The notes under the pieces were generated by a model. That model saw only the letters and a list, made by a program, of their open reading frames with translations, did no database searches and had not been told where the DNA came from. The position numbers were made by a program, and so were the translations under genes. A stretch of DNA of 64,000 nt from Lasiosphaeria ovina (Eukaryota; Ascomycota; Sordariomycetes; Sordariales; Lasiosphaeriaceae). Within the stretch, counting starts at the first letter, position 1; every line of letters begins with the position of its first letter. Below are positions 11,436-23,141 of this stretch, one piece after another. The stretch is taken from positions 3,098,222-3,162,221 of the forward strand of contig JAULSN010000007.1 of the NCBI GenBank assembly GCA_033439765.1, in the 5' to 3' direction.

Positions 11436-12169
11436 TGTTGGAGTTGTGAGTGTTGTGGCTGTTGTGTAGTGCTGAGGGCGCTATACCTAGATTGTTTACT
11501 TTGCCCCACAGCACCTTCTCAAAACCCCTATACGTCTTGGCATACGTAAGACAAGCCCACTAGAAGACTGTAGAATATAGAGCTGTTTACGGAGCCTGTG
11601 GGTCTCTAGAACCTTCTAGAGAGCCCACCTTAGGTCTATATAGACCTGTCCTTTCCCTTAGATAGATTTCCTTCTCAAGCAAGCAAGTAAGCCTCTTATT
11701 ATGAGTATAAAAGAAAGCAACAAGCAAGCACTGCACTCACCACTCTTTGTACTATACTTCTTCTATAATACAACTCCTCACCGTCTTCTTTAGCACCCAC
11801 AGTTAGTCCCGAAGACCCTGATTGTAGGGCAGAGTCCCCTACAGCCTACGAGGTAGACTGCTGAGCAGAGTCCTCACAGTCTGAGTGGCAGGCCTATAGC
11901 AGAGCCCTATAGACCTGTAGCCAGTCAGCCTGCTTCTCTTAGTGCCTTGCAGAAGCACTGTTATATCGGACCGTAGGGCACAGTTCCCTATAGTCTACCC
12001 TGCACTTGATTGACCTACCCTGCACTTAATTGACCTACCCTGCACTTAATTGACCTACCCTGCACTTAGTTCCCGATATACGCTATACGCCTTGCTTCCG
12101 CTGCGCCTGCTGCCCTACGCACCCTATATAGGTGCTGAGTTCAGGCCTATATAGGAACGCAGTTTAATA
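11436..12169 (+). mobile_element. Copia-type solo LTR inside the DUF3435 remnant
   Basis: Begins TGTTGGAG and ends TTTAATA, which is TTTAACA after one C-to-T change, so it had TG...CA ends. It contains a TATA-like GAGTATAAAAG near 11,705 and a CT-rich start region. At the second locus (33,482-33,750) the same 3' part is followed directly by a primer-binding-site-like GGTTATAAGCCCGGG and a degenerate gag. That fixes this end as the LTR boundary. No clean 5-bp target duplication is visible, perhaps because of RIP. Confidence 0.6.
11995..12069 (+). repeat. 20-bp tandem repeat inside the LTR
   Basis: About 3.7 copies of a unit reading CTACCCTGCACTTAATTGAC. The matching LTR fragment near 33,606 has only about 1.7 copies, so the number varies between LTR copies. 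Confidence 0.85.
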
Positions 12170-13079
12170 AATATAAAGATAATAAAATATTTCGCCGAGA
12201 CTGTAGGACGTTCGACTAAGGCGAGGCTAGATAAAAAGTTAAATAGACCTACTATTAAAATAATACGGACTAAAATCCGAAAATTTATAACGGCCTAAGA
12301 GCGCGAGACTAACTAGCTAATTCTTAAAGTAGTCTATAACTCGATATGCTCTATAAGTATACCTAAGGTTAATTATTAAATACTTATAGATTCGGCTAAT
12401 ATTATATAATATATCTAAAACGTACTAAGGTATAGGATTCCTCTATTAATAGAAGGAAAAGTACTAACGTTCCTAACTATAGAAAACTACGTATATATAT
12501 AAGTAAAGTTCTAGTAAGGTAATTACTATAACTATATCCATGAAGGAGTCCGCGTATACCTATCTTATTTATTAAATATATATTACTATACCGGCGTAAG
12601 GTTATAAGAAATATATATAGTATAGTATAAGGTAAATAGGAAAAAAACTAATAAGTAGCTAGCTTACGACTAATTTCTTAAATAAGACCTGTTTTATATA
12701 GTTAAGTGGAAAGACGGAGAGCTAGAGATTAAATTGAGCTTTAAGAGAGAGAGTAAGCTAAAGGTATATAAGATACTCCTAAAAAGTAAGTGGAGAATGT
12801 CCGCTATTTAAGTAGTCTAGATATATACTAACTATCTATGAATAATAGACCAAAGTATCCTCTATACGAGAAGCTAAGTCCCGCGCCGCCACTTTTCGCT
12901 AATAGCATCTTATTCTTTATAGCGATTTTCATTTCACGTGGAGCTTTCAGGGGCTTCAAGACTCTACGGGACGTCCTTGCTGCAAGCCACCACCGAAGGA
13001 GCAGATCGGATCTTGGAGTGGGCAGCCGACGCGCTGAATGACCCGATCTTCCCAGAGATGTCTCAAGAAGGCCTAACTC

Positions 13080-13536
13080 TCAAGGCCAAAAACAAGGAAG
13101 CGTGGGGCCATTGTTCGGACTGGGAGCGATACCTGTGATGGAACTGAGGAGCTCGACCATCTCTGCCATTGGGGCAATGAGATTCCACTCTGCGTCGTAA
13201 AAGACGACGTTAGACGGCTGGCAAAACCGTGAAGCTGGCATAGCAACCCCTGGACGGGAATTTGGAATCAGTCCGGAGCTAAATACTGGGAGCTGTGAAG
13301 TTGGCCCAGAGATATCAGCGCCATAACGGATTATCCCGCAGCATCCCGTAGTCATAGAGACTGAGTCGTGGTTCAGGGGAAAATCCCACCCAGACTCGAG
13401 GCAACAAGTCATAAGTCCAATACCTGTAGTCGAGAGAGCAGATATTCCGGCGTTCCCAGAGACTGTCAACGAGGCTTCGAGATATACGTACACCGTTCTT
13501 TACCCAATACCCTGTCATCCAGCAGCAACGTACCAT
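13080..13536 (-). pseudogene. Possible broken coding remnant, unknown family
   Basis: Two minus-strand frames abut through a one-base shift near 13,315: a first part containing WERRNICSLDYRYWTYDLL and a second containing GADISGPTSQLPVFSSGL. Joined, they read like one ordinary protein of about 145 residues, which is why I note them. I do not recognise the family. It overlaps the tail of the DUF3435 remnant on the other strand. It could be chance. Confidence 0.25.
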
Positions 13537-13707
13537 TACCTAATTAAGCCATGTCAGCAAGCAGCGAAGGCGCGGGAGAGAAGGCCGTCGTCGTCCGTGA
13601 ACGATTGAGGCGAAGAGTATGCTCTCGTAAAGAGTGGAGAAAGTGAACCCCGACTGAAAAAAAAGCATACTATAAAATCTTCACGATCAGGAACTCCACC
13701 TATACTG

Positions 13708-14019
13708 TTGGGACCAGGTGCACCTCAAACTAGAAAGGAAGTTCCGGCAGAAGCGTTACGTCGGCTGCACGCCGTGGAAGTAACTACTGAGATGTTTGTT
13801 CAAGAAACTAAACTTCCTATGCCCAACGGTCTCGACTGGATTCGTGCCACCTACAGGGCCAGCATCCCAATATCAGATGGCCCCACAGACCAAAAATCTC
13901 ACGAGTCCGAAATTTTGGTGCCCCTCACCCTCCATCTCGACTTCTCTGAAGAGGGAGGCGAGATCTTGCGCTGGACCATAGACACGGGGCGCTCAAAACC
14001 CTGGGTGAGTGACACTTAG
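13708..14019 (+). other. Possible lone exon or gene remnant
   Basis: A 103-codon frame with balanced composition, containing NGLDWIRATYRASIPIS and ILRWTIDTGRSKPW, reads like real protein. It ends at a GGTGAGTG sequence that could be a splice donor. I find no convincing next exon or family. Treat it as a possible truncated gene. Confidence 0.25.
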
Positions 14020-15701
14020 ATATTGTGAACTATTTAATTCCATGAAAAAGTGCCATGTGTCACCAAGTCTGAGTTACCATGTCATTCTGTTGCTTCAGGA
14101 TGTAAATCAGGCGGGTAGGGATGAATAATATTTCTCATAAATTTAGATAACATCATTTGAAATGTTAATAGCACAACGAACAGCACAAAGGAACAAGAGA
14201 ACTAGTTGTGTGCCTAGCTGCAGTATTCTAGGCCATGCGGATGAAGACACTGTTGGCCAAGATCCCCCGCCAACACGCTGTATGCATTGGGTTTGAACAT
14301 ACATTGGAAGATAGAGTTCTCGGCCTGAAGTGCTTCGCGCAATTCCATCGCGACTTTGCGAGGCTGCCAAGGGGGATACCGACTAGGGGGATAGTTTGGA
14401 CATATTCGGCCACGGGCAGCCGAGGGACCGATTGGAGGGTGACTCCTCTCCGCCCATTTTACCCTGGCCCAATAAGGTAGGCAGTCTGCCCAATTTTGGG
14501 GGCAACGGTGTCAAATTTGTCCTCGTTCAGGATTCAAGAACTTTATCCTAACTCGACCTGGCAAGCCTGCCACGGACACTTTTCCCAGCTTCGCCAGCCT
14601 TCCCGGGTTTCGGATTCCGTAATATTTCTTTCTTGGGATCTTGGCTTTAGAGAATGAAATAACCCCGTACGTCAAGAGGTGCCGTCACGGGTCTCGCCTT
14701 GGTCCTGCACGCCTCTGAAACATGATACGTACGTCATGCCACGCTGCAATGCATTGTTAGAATACCTAGGTCGAGAAACATGCCTTCGGGGGAAGGAGGA
14801 AATCTCGAGTCATCTTTGTGGGCTGCGGACGCCGAGCTCCGATTGGGAGCTAGGGTAGCTTGGCATAACCAAGCATTGGACAAGCAAACCACTTCTAAGG
14901 GCACTCATAGCTCAAAAGAATTATTGAAAATTATTAAATAACCATCCAGGAGGCTGAGGTGATACTTGAGACGTTCTCGCCGTCATGACTCTCTCAAGGG
15001 GTGAAATGGACACGTTAATATGCTCCATTGATACTTGACTAATACAGTCAGAATCTGTGCTTGAACAGCTCAGGAGCCTCTGGATGGCTATCCTCGAACA
15101 GTACCTAGTTATTATGCAGCCGTGTTAGTAGGGTCCCTAAAATTCTGCTCAGAATTCGGGCAGTATACCCCGTTCGCGTTCCGGTGCCCAAGTTGGCATT
15201 GTTGGAATGGCTCCATACCAAAAGCAGTCCGCATTGCAGCACATGCAGGTAACGCAGCCGCCTTGGTGGTAATCGTGGCAACATGAGCTGATCAGTGGAG
15301 GTGGTGAAACTGCAAAGTGAGTTGTATTGGAGTTGACAAGTTCCGATGACGCTTGTGTATTCCGTAGAAGGAAATGGCGCGACAAGCTGCATCATTTATC
15401 AGCCAGCCATATGGCTGATCAAACTCAAGCACTGCCTGTTTCGTTCAGACAGGGATTGTGGCTGGCTGTCATCGATTTCAGATTTCTCATTAGCTGGATC
15501 AAACGGACAACTGCATGCAGGTGCGCGCTGTTCTTTCAAGTTATGTAGGAAATAGCAGGGAAGACAAAGAGCAGCTCGCCATGCTCCAAGTCAAACTGTT
15601 AATAAAAATTCCCATTCCCATGTCCTGCGTCCATGTTATTCACCGTTGTTCTCTCTTTATGTGAAAAGCTATCCAGCAGATGTGAGCACCGCCCATTCAA
15701 G
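14020..15701. other. Intergenic upstream of the laccase gene
   Basis: No frame with a recognisable motif. The segment from 15,550 to 15,700 holds the likely laccase promoter and leader. No repeat, tRNA or clear factor site stands out. Confidence 0.45.
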
Positions 15702-18111
15702 ATGGGTATCCTGGAGAGCTGCAAAGCTTTCATCTTCTACTTGTCGGCTTTGTTGCCCTCATCCCTGCCGAGCTATCACCCGGACCACAATCAGCTGGCT
15801 CTCGGCCCACAGTTTACGCATGATGTTCACACCTTTTTCGCGGACTACCCCCAGTTTCCTGCGCCAAGTGGGCCAGACGCCGAAGGTGAATACTTCGAGT
15901 GCAAATATCCAGATCTGGGTCCAGAGTGGACCAACTGCACCACTGCAGACAACAGGAGCTGCTGGTTGAGGCACTCCAATGGCACTGAGCTCAACACTAC
16001 AACCAACTATGAGACCACTTGGCCGCCGGGTGTTGTCCGCAGGGTTCGTGCTGTTTCTCGGTCTTATGATTCTAGTTCGATATTCTAATTATGACACGGC
16101 TTTAGTATTACATGGAAGTCGACCACAAGCCCATCAACGCGGACGGCATCATCAACCCCGATGGTAAACTCTTCAACAAGACCTACCCAGGGCCATGGAT
16201 CAAGGCCTGCTGGGGCGACGAAATCCATGTGACAATCAAGAACAATTTGCAGTACAATGGAACCACTGTCCACATGCATGGCCTCCGGATGTGGAATGTG
16301 CCAGAGATGGACGGCGTGAACGGAGTGACTCAATGCCCCATTGCCCCAGGAGACAATTTCACCTACGTCTTCCGAGCCACGCAGTATGGCACCTCTTGGT
16401 ACCACAGTCACTACAGCCTCCAGTACGCGGATGGAATGCACGGACCAATCACTATATTTGGACCATCGTCAGCCAACTACGACGAGGGACGCGACCCGCT
16501 GCTTATCACAGACTGGTCCCATCGGAGTGCTTTCAAAGACTGGCAGCGAGAATTGGTCCCCAGACCGACTTTCCCCAAGATGAACAGCGTCTTGATAAAC
16601 GGAATAGGTTTGTCTCTCCTGACTTCATCTAACTACCGCACACACGGCAGGAACACGTGGCTGACTGAAGCGATACAGGGAACTTTGCGGGAGCCTTCAA
16701 CGTCACACAATTTCACACATCGGTGGAGAAGGTCAGTACCTAATATCTCGTTCAGCATTTCCGCATTTCCATGGATAATATGAGCTGACAGTAGCTTCTC
16801 AGGGCAAAAAGTATCTCTTCAGGCTTATCAACACCTCGGTTGACACAACCTACATCTTCAGCATCGACAACCACAATTTCACGGTCATGACCACAGACTT
16901 TGTTCCCATCCATCCCTACAACGTGAGCCACATTGTCATTGGAATTGGTAAGAAAAAGAGCCATTATTTTCTCGTCTTTATCCATTACTGATAACTTCAG
17001 GCCAACGCTACCACGTCGTCCTCCACGCGGAGCCCATCGACACCAACGGAAACCTGGCCAAAGATGGCAACTATTGGATCCGAACCATCCCCGCCGACAA
17101 CTGCAAAGGCTTCGAGACTGGCAATGAACCCGACGAGCGGCAAGGGATTCTACGGTATAACGCGTCAAGCGACCGAGTTCCAACAACTTTCCGAGAGAAC
17201 TTTTCGCTCGCATGCCGTGACGAAGACTTTGGCAATCTCCACCCCATTCACGAATGGAACGTACCCGAGGTCGACTCTTCACGTACGTTATTTTTCTCAT
17301 AATTGGAACATGTCAGGACCCATCACTAATAATTTCGACCGCCAATCAGTCCCGGGAGCACCCCGATTCCACGTCGGCATGACGCCGGATGTGACTAATA
17401 GACCCGAGCACGGCGATAACTTTAACTGGTGGGTGATGGGAGACAACCCCATGTGGCTCAACTTCAGCGACCCCACGATCCTCAACCTCCAAAACACCAC
17501 TTGGAACTACGACTACGTGGTCGTCACCCAGAACGGCACCGACGAGACGTGGGTCTATCTCGTCATCACCGGCCCAGACAAGTTGCCGCCTCCTGGGGCC
17601 TGTCCCGACAACAAGTGCGAAGCCAGGAGATTCGTCCCAGTGGCGCATCCGGTCAGTTTACTTCATTCTTGCATCATCGCTGTGTCCCTGCGCCGTCGTA
17701 AGTGCTCGCCTCGACTAATACTCCAGTCACTATCCCCAGATGCATCTACACGGCCATGACTTTGCGCTCTTGGCACAGGGACACAACACGTCAGAGCTAG
17801 ACGGCATCAAGCTCAAGTTCGACAACCCGCCACGGCGGGACGTCGTCCTCCTCCCGTCCGGAGGCTACGTTGTGGTCGCGTTCAAGGCGGACAATCCCGG
17901 CTCGTGGTTGTTCCACTGTCATATCCCGTGGCACGCGTCTAGCGGACTGGGGCTGCAGATTCTCGAGCGGCAGGATGAGTTGCGCGCAATGATGACGGAA
18001 GATAAGATGGCTGAGACGCATAGAGTCTGTCGCGGCTGGGATAAGTGGTTCTCTAACAAGACGAACCATTGGAATCCCGATGGCCCGTTCCAGGATGACT
18101 CTGGAGTGTAA
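15702..18111 (+). CDS. Laccase (secreted multicopper oxidase)
   Basis: Oxidises phenolic substrates with four copper ions and reduces O2 to water outside the cell. Seven exons are inferred: 15702-16043, 16106-16607, 16679-16731, 16803-16947, 17001-17282, 17350-17651 and 17740-18111, giving 665 residues. All introns are 53-88 nt with GT...AG ends and every join keeps frame. A signal peptide starts [14 protein letters not shown]. The four copper motifs are present: L1 VHMHGL (His170, His172), L2 WYHSHY (His214, His216), L3 HPMHLHGH split by the sixth intron (His541, 544, 546), and L4 [12 protein letters not shown] (His601, Cys602, His603, His607). The residue ten after the Cys is Leu, the class-2 axial position. 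L1 has HMH where most laccases have HWH. Many N-x-S/T sites fit a secreted glycoprotein. The ATG at 15702 was preferred over 15633 because it starts the signal peptide. Confidence 0.9.
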
Positions 18112-18940
18112 GGTGTGGCGGGATATAAACTTGTGCTGTTGGTGACATCGCCAGTAGCCATGGACATATATCACCCTGTTTACAGTATTGACTTCTGTGA
18201 GGCAAATCCAGGTCCCCAATCCAGTGCAACCACACCCAAATACAGTACATCCATATAGTCTATATCGTCCATAGCCTGGCTCTCTCTGAACATGTATCCC
18301 AAGTACGAGTTGGGGCGGTGGAAGCGGATGGCAATCGTGTTCGAAGCACTTCCCTTCATGAAAGTGGGCCTTGTCCAGACTGTCAAGGTTGAGGGCGGCG
18401 CCGTCTTCTAGACGACGACGCAAATAATTACATCTAGAACAGCTGCCGCTTACTCTCCTCCGCTCGCCAGCCCAGGTCCTACAGGAGTAGACTCGGGGCC
18501 GTGTTTCGCTAGTACGGGCCTTGTTTGCTGCGGTGACAAGAATACGAGCCGTGACGAGGCATGTCAGTCAATTCCCGAGTGGTAAGTAATTGTTCTAGTT
18601 ATCAGATTTGCGGTTGTTCAGGACTCTCTCCATTTCGCAACCGGCGGTTGCCTAAGCACACATAATCGCGATGGTGTGAGAGTCTTTGCCGGCAAATCAC
18701 CCACTTGGCAGAGACCCATTGGCTGCCAAGAAATCGTTTTTGCAACTCGATGAGTAAGCACTGGAAAAACCGTCCCCGGGATCCGGCCAGGGAGGGGAAT
18801 CTGCCTTGACATGGCTCATTTTTTCGCCCTTGTGCGGAAGGATTCAGGGGCTCCACATGGACGGATCCGTAATTACCTGATTCGACTCGGCGAACTCGGA
18901 GACAACAGCGTCCTCCTTCGACTTAGTTGTGACAAAAGCC
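18112..18940. other. Intergenic between laccase and HET gene
   Basis: Spacer of about 830 bp between two plus-strand genes. Minus-strand frames here, one of which continues into the laccase's last exon, have no motif and are treated as shadows or chance. Confidence 0.5.
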
Positions 18941-21342
18941 ATGGGTTTAATCACGAACGATGGCGCTCCTCGTGTTGCCTCCCGAGAGTATCCAGGATGC
19001 TTCACGGTTGGTGATGTCGATCGGCATCTCGGCTACGCCCACGCGGTGGATGCAGCTGCAACTGCAAGCAAAGAGCTTCCAGAAGGGAATCCGAATCCGA
19101 ATCAGCTGGGGGAGGGGAGGGGGAAGGCTGCTACGCCCGAAAATCACTTCCTCCTGGACTGTGTGTGCGCCTCTCTCCACTCTGCGTGTACTACTCAATC
19201 AAGCTCAGCAGAATCACATTCACTGCCCGTGCCCGTTTCTGTCGATGTCACACTCGACCAGCTTCGCAGTTCCGCTGAGCGAGGGTGCTGGTTCTGCTCT
19301 GTCCTCCACGGCGGTATCATTGCCGCTCCGCCTTGGGATCACGAAAGACGTGAAAAAATACCCACGCTGCCATGGTTTCGTATGCCGGCCGACAAGAGAA
19401 ACTTTGACAGACCCGACTTCTCTATAAAGGTATTCGGGGATGCCGGCCACAACCAAGAGCCACGGCTGGTGTTTTACATCGACAGGGACGCAGGTAAGCG
19501 CTCAATCTCATCCACTACTGTACATGCCCCCACGATCCAGCTGGACGCCTCATGACCATCTATTTCCCAGCAACCTCCTCGCCTTGTAAGCTCTTCCTCG
19601 TCAGAACGGAGCCTGCTCATGCCGACCCACATCAACAACTTGCCTTTGCCGCCCAGCGTCTCCGCAGCTGCCTCGAGGACCACTCGTGTGCACCCCCAAC
19701 CCCCCCAACCATGCCGACGCGACTTCTTCATGTCCAGGTTTCCTATGGAAAGTATGCCATACACATCGCAACAGGCGTCTTTCCCCAGCCCTATGTGACC
19801 CTCAGTCACTGTTGGGGCAAATCCTTTCCGTCCGACGTGACAACAACACTCGAGAACCTAGATGCTAGGATGTTATCCCGCGGCATCCCATGGGACATCC
19901 TTCCCCAGACGTTCCGCGATGCCGTCGCGCTGACCGAGCGTCTCGGCTTCCAATACCTTTGGATCGACGCCCTCTGTATCATTCAGAACTCACCAGCGGA
20001 CTGGGTGGCGGAATCGAGCCGCATGTGTGATGTCTATTCCTACGGTGCCCTCATGCTCAGCGCGGACGCGTCCCCCGACAGCCAAACTGGCATGTTCCGT
20101 GCGGCTAATATGTCTTCGCGACCATGGCGAGCATTGGCGGCTATACCGCTCCCACCACCAGCAACAGGGGATAAAGCCTTGTGGAGAGACCATGGGGTTA
20201 AAACGTACCATGATATGGTCCACGGCATCACACTGCCCGCTTTGGCGTATCAACCACCCGAGACCCTTTTTCATCAGCACCCTCTGGCGACGCGGGCCTG
20301 GTGTTTCCAAGAGCGGCGTCTGGCCCGGCGGGTTGTCCGCATGGCCGTGGACGAGGTCTTGTGGGACTGTGCCGGTGGCGTGCTCGAATGCCAATGCGGC
20401 TACCTTGCTCCCGGCAGCCATGAGTTCGGCACATATGTCTGGCAGAGGACTCTGGCCGGAAGGGAATGCTCGGCAGCGGACAAGCAAACCCTGTGGATGA
20501 ACACAGTATACGAATATAGCGAGCGGAACTTGTCGGTCTGGACTGATCGGCTGCCTGCCCTGTCGGGGTTGGCAAAACAGTTCCAAGCGGTCTCCAAGGA
20601 CCCGGAGCCCGACCAAGAACTGAAAAGACCCTTTGGCGATATTAGTCTCGGCACCTACCTGGCTGGCATTTGGTCATCCTCTTTGCCCCTCGGCCTCTGT
20701 TGGCACGCCGCACACACGCCCGGGAAGCGCCTATCGACTGTATCGTCCCGCTACGTCGCCCCTTCGTGGTCCTGGGCCAGCGTATCTGGAAACGTGAACT
20801 GGGACACTCGAGACTTCCGACCCCTCGTAGAGGTCATCGACGCTCAGTGCATTCATGCCGGACCCGATGAGACGGGCAGTGTTTGCGGAGGTGACGTCCG
20901 CCTGAAGGCGAGAATCATCCCCGTAAGACTTTTATACGGCGATGTGGCGATTCCTCGCACCGAGGGGCTGAGATATACATATATGCACCTGGAGGCCCGC
21001 GATCCGTCCACAGGCCAATACGCGCGCCCAAGCATGTACCGCCCCGACTATGTACCGCAGCACATCTCGAGCCTCCAAATGGTGTTTCACGCCGGGGCAG
21101 ACATGATATGGGGAGATGCTAGTAGTGGCGAATGGGTCAATAACTTGACTCCTTTACAGGACGCCGAGTATTTTGGACTGCAGCTTGCCGTCTCCTTCAT
21201 CATGGTTGTCAGGCCTGTCCTTGGCGAGGGCCCCGACGTCTATGAACGGGTGGGATCAGTACAAATGAGGCACGATGGAGCGGTGCCTGATTTGTCCAGA
21301 TGGTTTGACGGAGCTGATCTGCAAACTGTGAAGCTGATCTAA
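18941..21342 (+). CDS. HET-domain heterokaryon incompatibility protein
   Basis: HET proteins act in fungal non-self recognition and can trigger cell death after fusion with an unlike strain. Two exons (18941-19493, 19571-21342) give 774 residues; the 77-nt intron has a GTAAGC donor and TTCCCAG acceptor. The start is the ATG at 18941 in a strong GCCATGG context. Residues 1-184 hold the usual cysteine-containing pre-domain (RGCWFCSVLH) and the FYIDRDA segment. The HET domain begins at about residue 259 with YVTLSHCWGKS. It continues through LPQTFRDAVALTERLGF, YLWIDALCIIQ and DVYSYGALMLSADAS. After it, RAWCFQERRLARRVV and APSWSWASVSG are typical of the family. No NACHT, WD40 or ankyrin repeats follow, so this is a stand-alone HET protein. 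A truncated relative lies 460 bp downstream. Confidence 0.9.
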
Positions 21343-21806
21343 AACTTTGGTTGCGCTTTCGTCATTCGGAAAGAAGCGAGCGCGCTGATGGGGGTTGGCC
21401 TCCCCCCCCCCCCTTCACAATACCCCTGGGATTGAGAAAGGCCAAAATGCAAATAGCGCTCCTCTCCCCACCCTGAACAGACTTTGACCCTGATTACCGA
21501 GCGATGCTTATACAATGTTTCCTGAACGAATTAATTTGTTCAACATAGCTAGTTATAGGCTAAATATTATGGTATAATTATGTTGGGTCCCATACCTGTC
21601 ACAGCCACCCCCAGTCTGGTCATACTACTTGCTATACCCAGGCCAATCAACCACTCTAGCACGGGACTCAAGGTTTGTTCAGAAATGGGGATGGTTGACT
21701 GTAGTTGCAAAAAATCGAAGTCGTATATGGGGTCTCTGCCTGGGATGATCACTGAGCGGGAGGAAAGAAAGAAAGTTCCATGAATCATGTACTGTGCCGA
21801 GGTCAT
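21343..21806. other. Intergenic between HET gene and HET remnant
   Basis: Short spacer with a C run near 21,403-21,412. No coding or RNA feature is seen. Confidence 0.5.
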
Positions 21807-22746
21807 TTAAATGATCCGCACCTCGTCCAAGACCCGCAGCCCTCCCTTAACACGCCTCACCACCTCTTGATAGTCATTTACATGGCAATCGAAGTCATAC
21901 TCGGCCATGCCAACACGCCGATAAATCCTATCTCGGCGTTGTGGTCCACGGGGCGGATCAGCATGGAAAGATTGCCACCCTGTCGGGGCTTCTACCCTCA
22001 GTCTGAGTTGCGCGGCGGACACCGTGGCGGATACTGACCCAAAGGATCAGCTAAACAGTCCCGAGAGTATTCCTGGGAGCGTCGGCCCGGGAAGCTTGAT
22101 ATACCACATCGTCAGTTTTCCAGTCGTGAAAATATACCGGTGGCATATGCTGAATAGTCGGAAATGGCTTAGAGGTTCTTTGCTCCGGGCTCGCCGCACC
22201 AATGGCCGTCCAGCTCCAGGACGGGTGCTGCCGTTCCCACCATTCGTCTGGCCACGGATAGCCAGGACTGCGCCACGACAGCTGTATGGCCAAATGCCTC
22301 CGCCACATACATAGCGCCGGCTCGTCGCCCGTTAGCCGCTGGTACGGGCTCAAACTGCCGACTAACGAAGGGAAGAAATCCGCAGGAAAAGTCAGTTTTC
22401 GTGACCAGTGGTCTCTCATCCAGTGCCACCAGACTGCGCCGTGATGGGACGGGCCGCGGAGGGCGAGAAAGCTCGGTAAGGGCAGCTCGGCAAGAGAGCG
22501 CTCTTCTCTGCCAGCGCGCCTCCATGGCTCAGCTGACGGTCCCCGTTCGTTGACCTTGCGTAGCCGGAAGAATTCCACCTCGGACGCGCAGGACAAGACC
22601 TGGTCCTCGGACTCGAGCAGCGAACGGCACTGCCAGAAGATCTGGCCCCTGGTGAAGTGCGCCACGCGGCGGGAGTACCTTACTCTACCTGTATTTTTTC
22701 GATTCACAGCATTAGTGACTGCGAGATCACTCAAGGGGGGTGTCAA
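21807..22746 (-). pseudogene. 5'-truncated HET-family remnant
   Basis: The minus strand carries only the C-terminal half of a HET-type protein. First come VAHFTRGQIFWQCRS, KLTFPADFFPSL, GDEPALCMWRRHL and HPSWSWTAIG. Then, after a frameshift or lost splice near 22,040, FGSVSATVSAAQLRLRVEAP and YRRVGMAEYDFDC. These match the order of motifs after the HET domain in complete family members. The HET domain itself (SHCWG, WIDALCI) is absent upstream, where the sequence becomes unrelated near 22,750. It is divergent from the intact HET gene next door, so not a simple recent duplicate. Likely non-functional. Confidence 0.65.
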
Positions 22747-23141
22747 ATCTAGGGCTAGGAAAGGGGCTCAAACTTTGGAACTGTTCAACTCCGCCGACTT
22801 TCGGGATATTTTGATTACCTGGGTACCCTGGGTGTACAAACTCAAACCCGAGTACGGAACATCTTTGTCCTGCAAATTTATTCCACAGCCACATCATTTT
22901 GTGCTTGGTTGGTTTCACAAACTGGAACCCTCAATATAAGAGGTGGCGTCATGTGCATTCTGCCTGAATTTGCAGTAGTACAGGCGTCAGTTATCAGCAT
23001 CGCACCGTTCTACCCAACTTGCCCCCCGCGGAGCAACCGCGCACTACGGTACAAGCATATTTTAGTATGTCTCTTTGTATCTTTTACTCGAAATATCTGG
23101 CATCTGGTTCCGTCAATTAGATCACGTTGACAAAATTTGCG
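22747..23141. other. Intergenic
   Basis: No motif-bearing frame. This is the breakpoint where the HET remnant loses its 5' half, and it also holds the region upstream of the first DUF3176 remnant. Confidence 0.45.

Larger units (their letters stand above)
11101..13090 (+). pseudogene. Broken DUF3435 (tyrosine-recombinase-like) gene
   Basis: A frame opening MNPKLKKGSLRGIDPDDLIE runs from 11,101 with RIP-type stops to about 11,430. It is then cut by an LTR and resumes near 12,170. Reading past TAA/TAG, the second part shows recombinase-like features of fungal DUF3435 proteins: a conserved-looking GRSTKARLDKK segment at about 12,210-12,240, then EGVRV followed by a hydrophobic helix near 12,540-12,600, then PPLFANSILFFIAIFISRG at about 12,890-12,950. 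After a frameshift comes ADRILEWAADALNDPIFPE. DUF3435 includes the YR 'captains' of Starship giant elements as well as many orphan copies. The last ~200 bp keep normal CA/TG content, while the rest is RIP-mutated. The first segment is assigned to the same gene by position only. The family call rests on remembered motifs. Confidence 0.55.
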
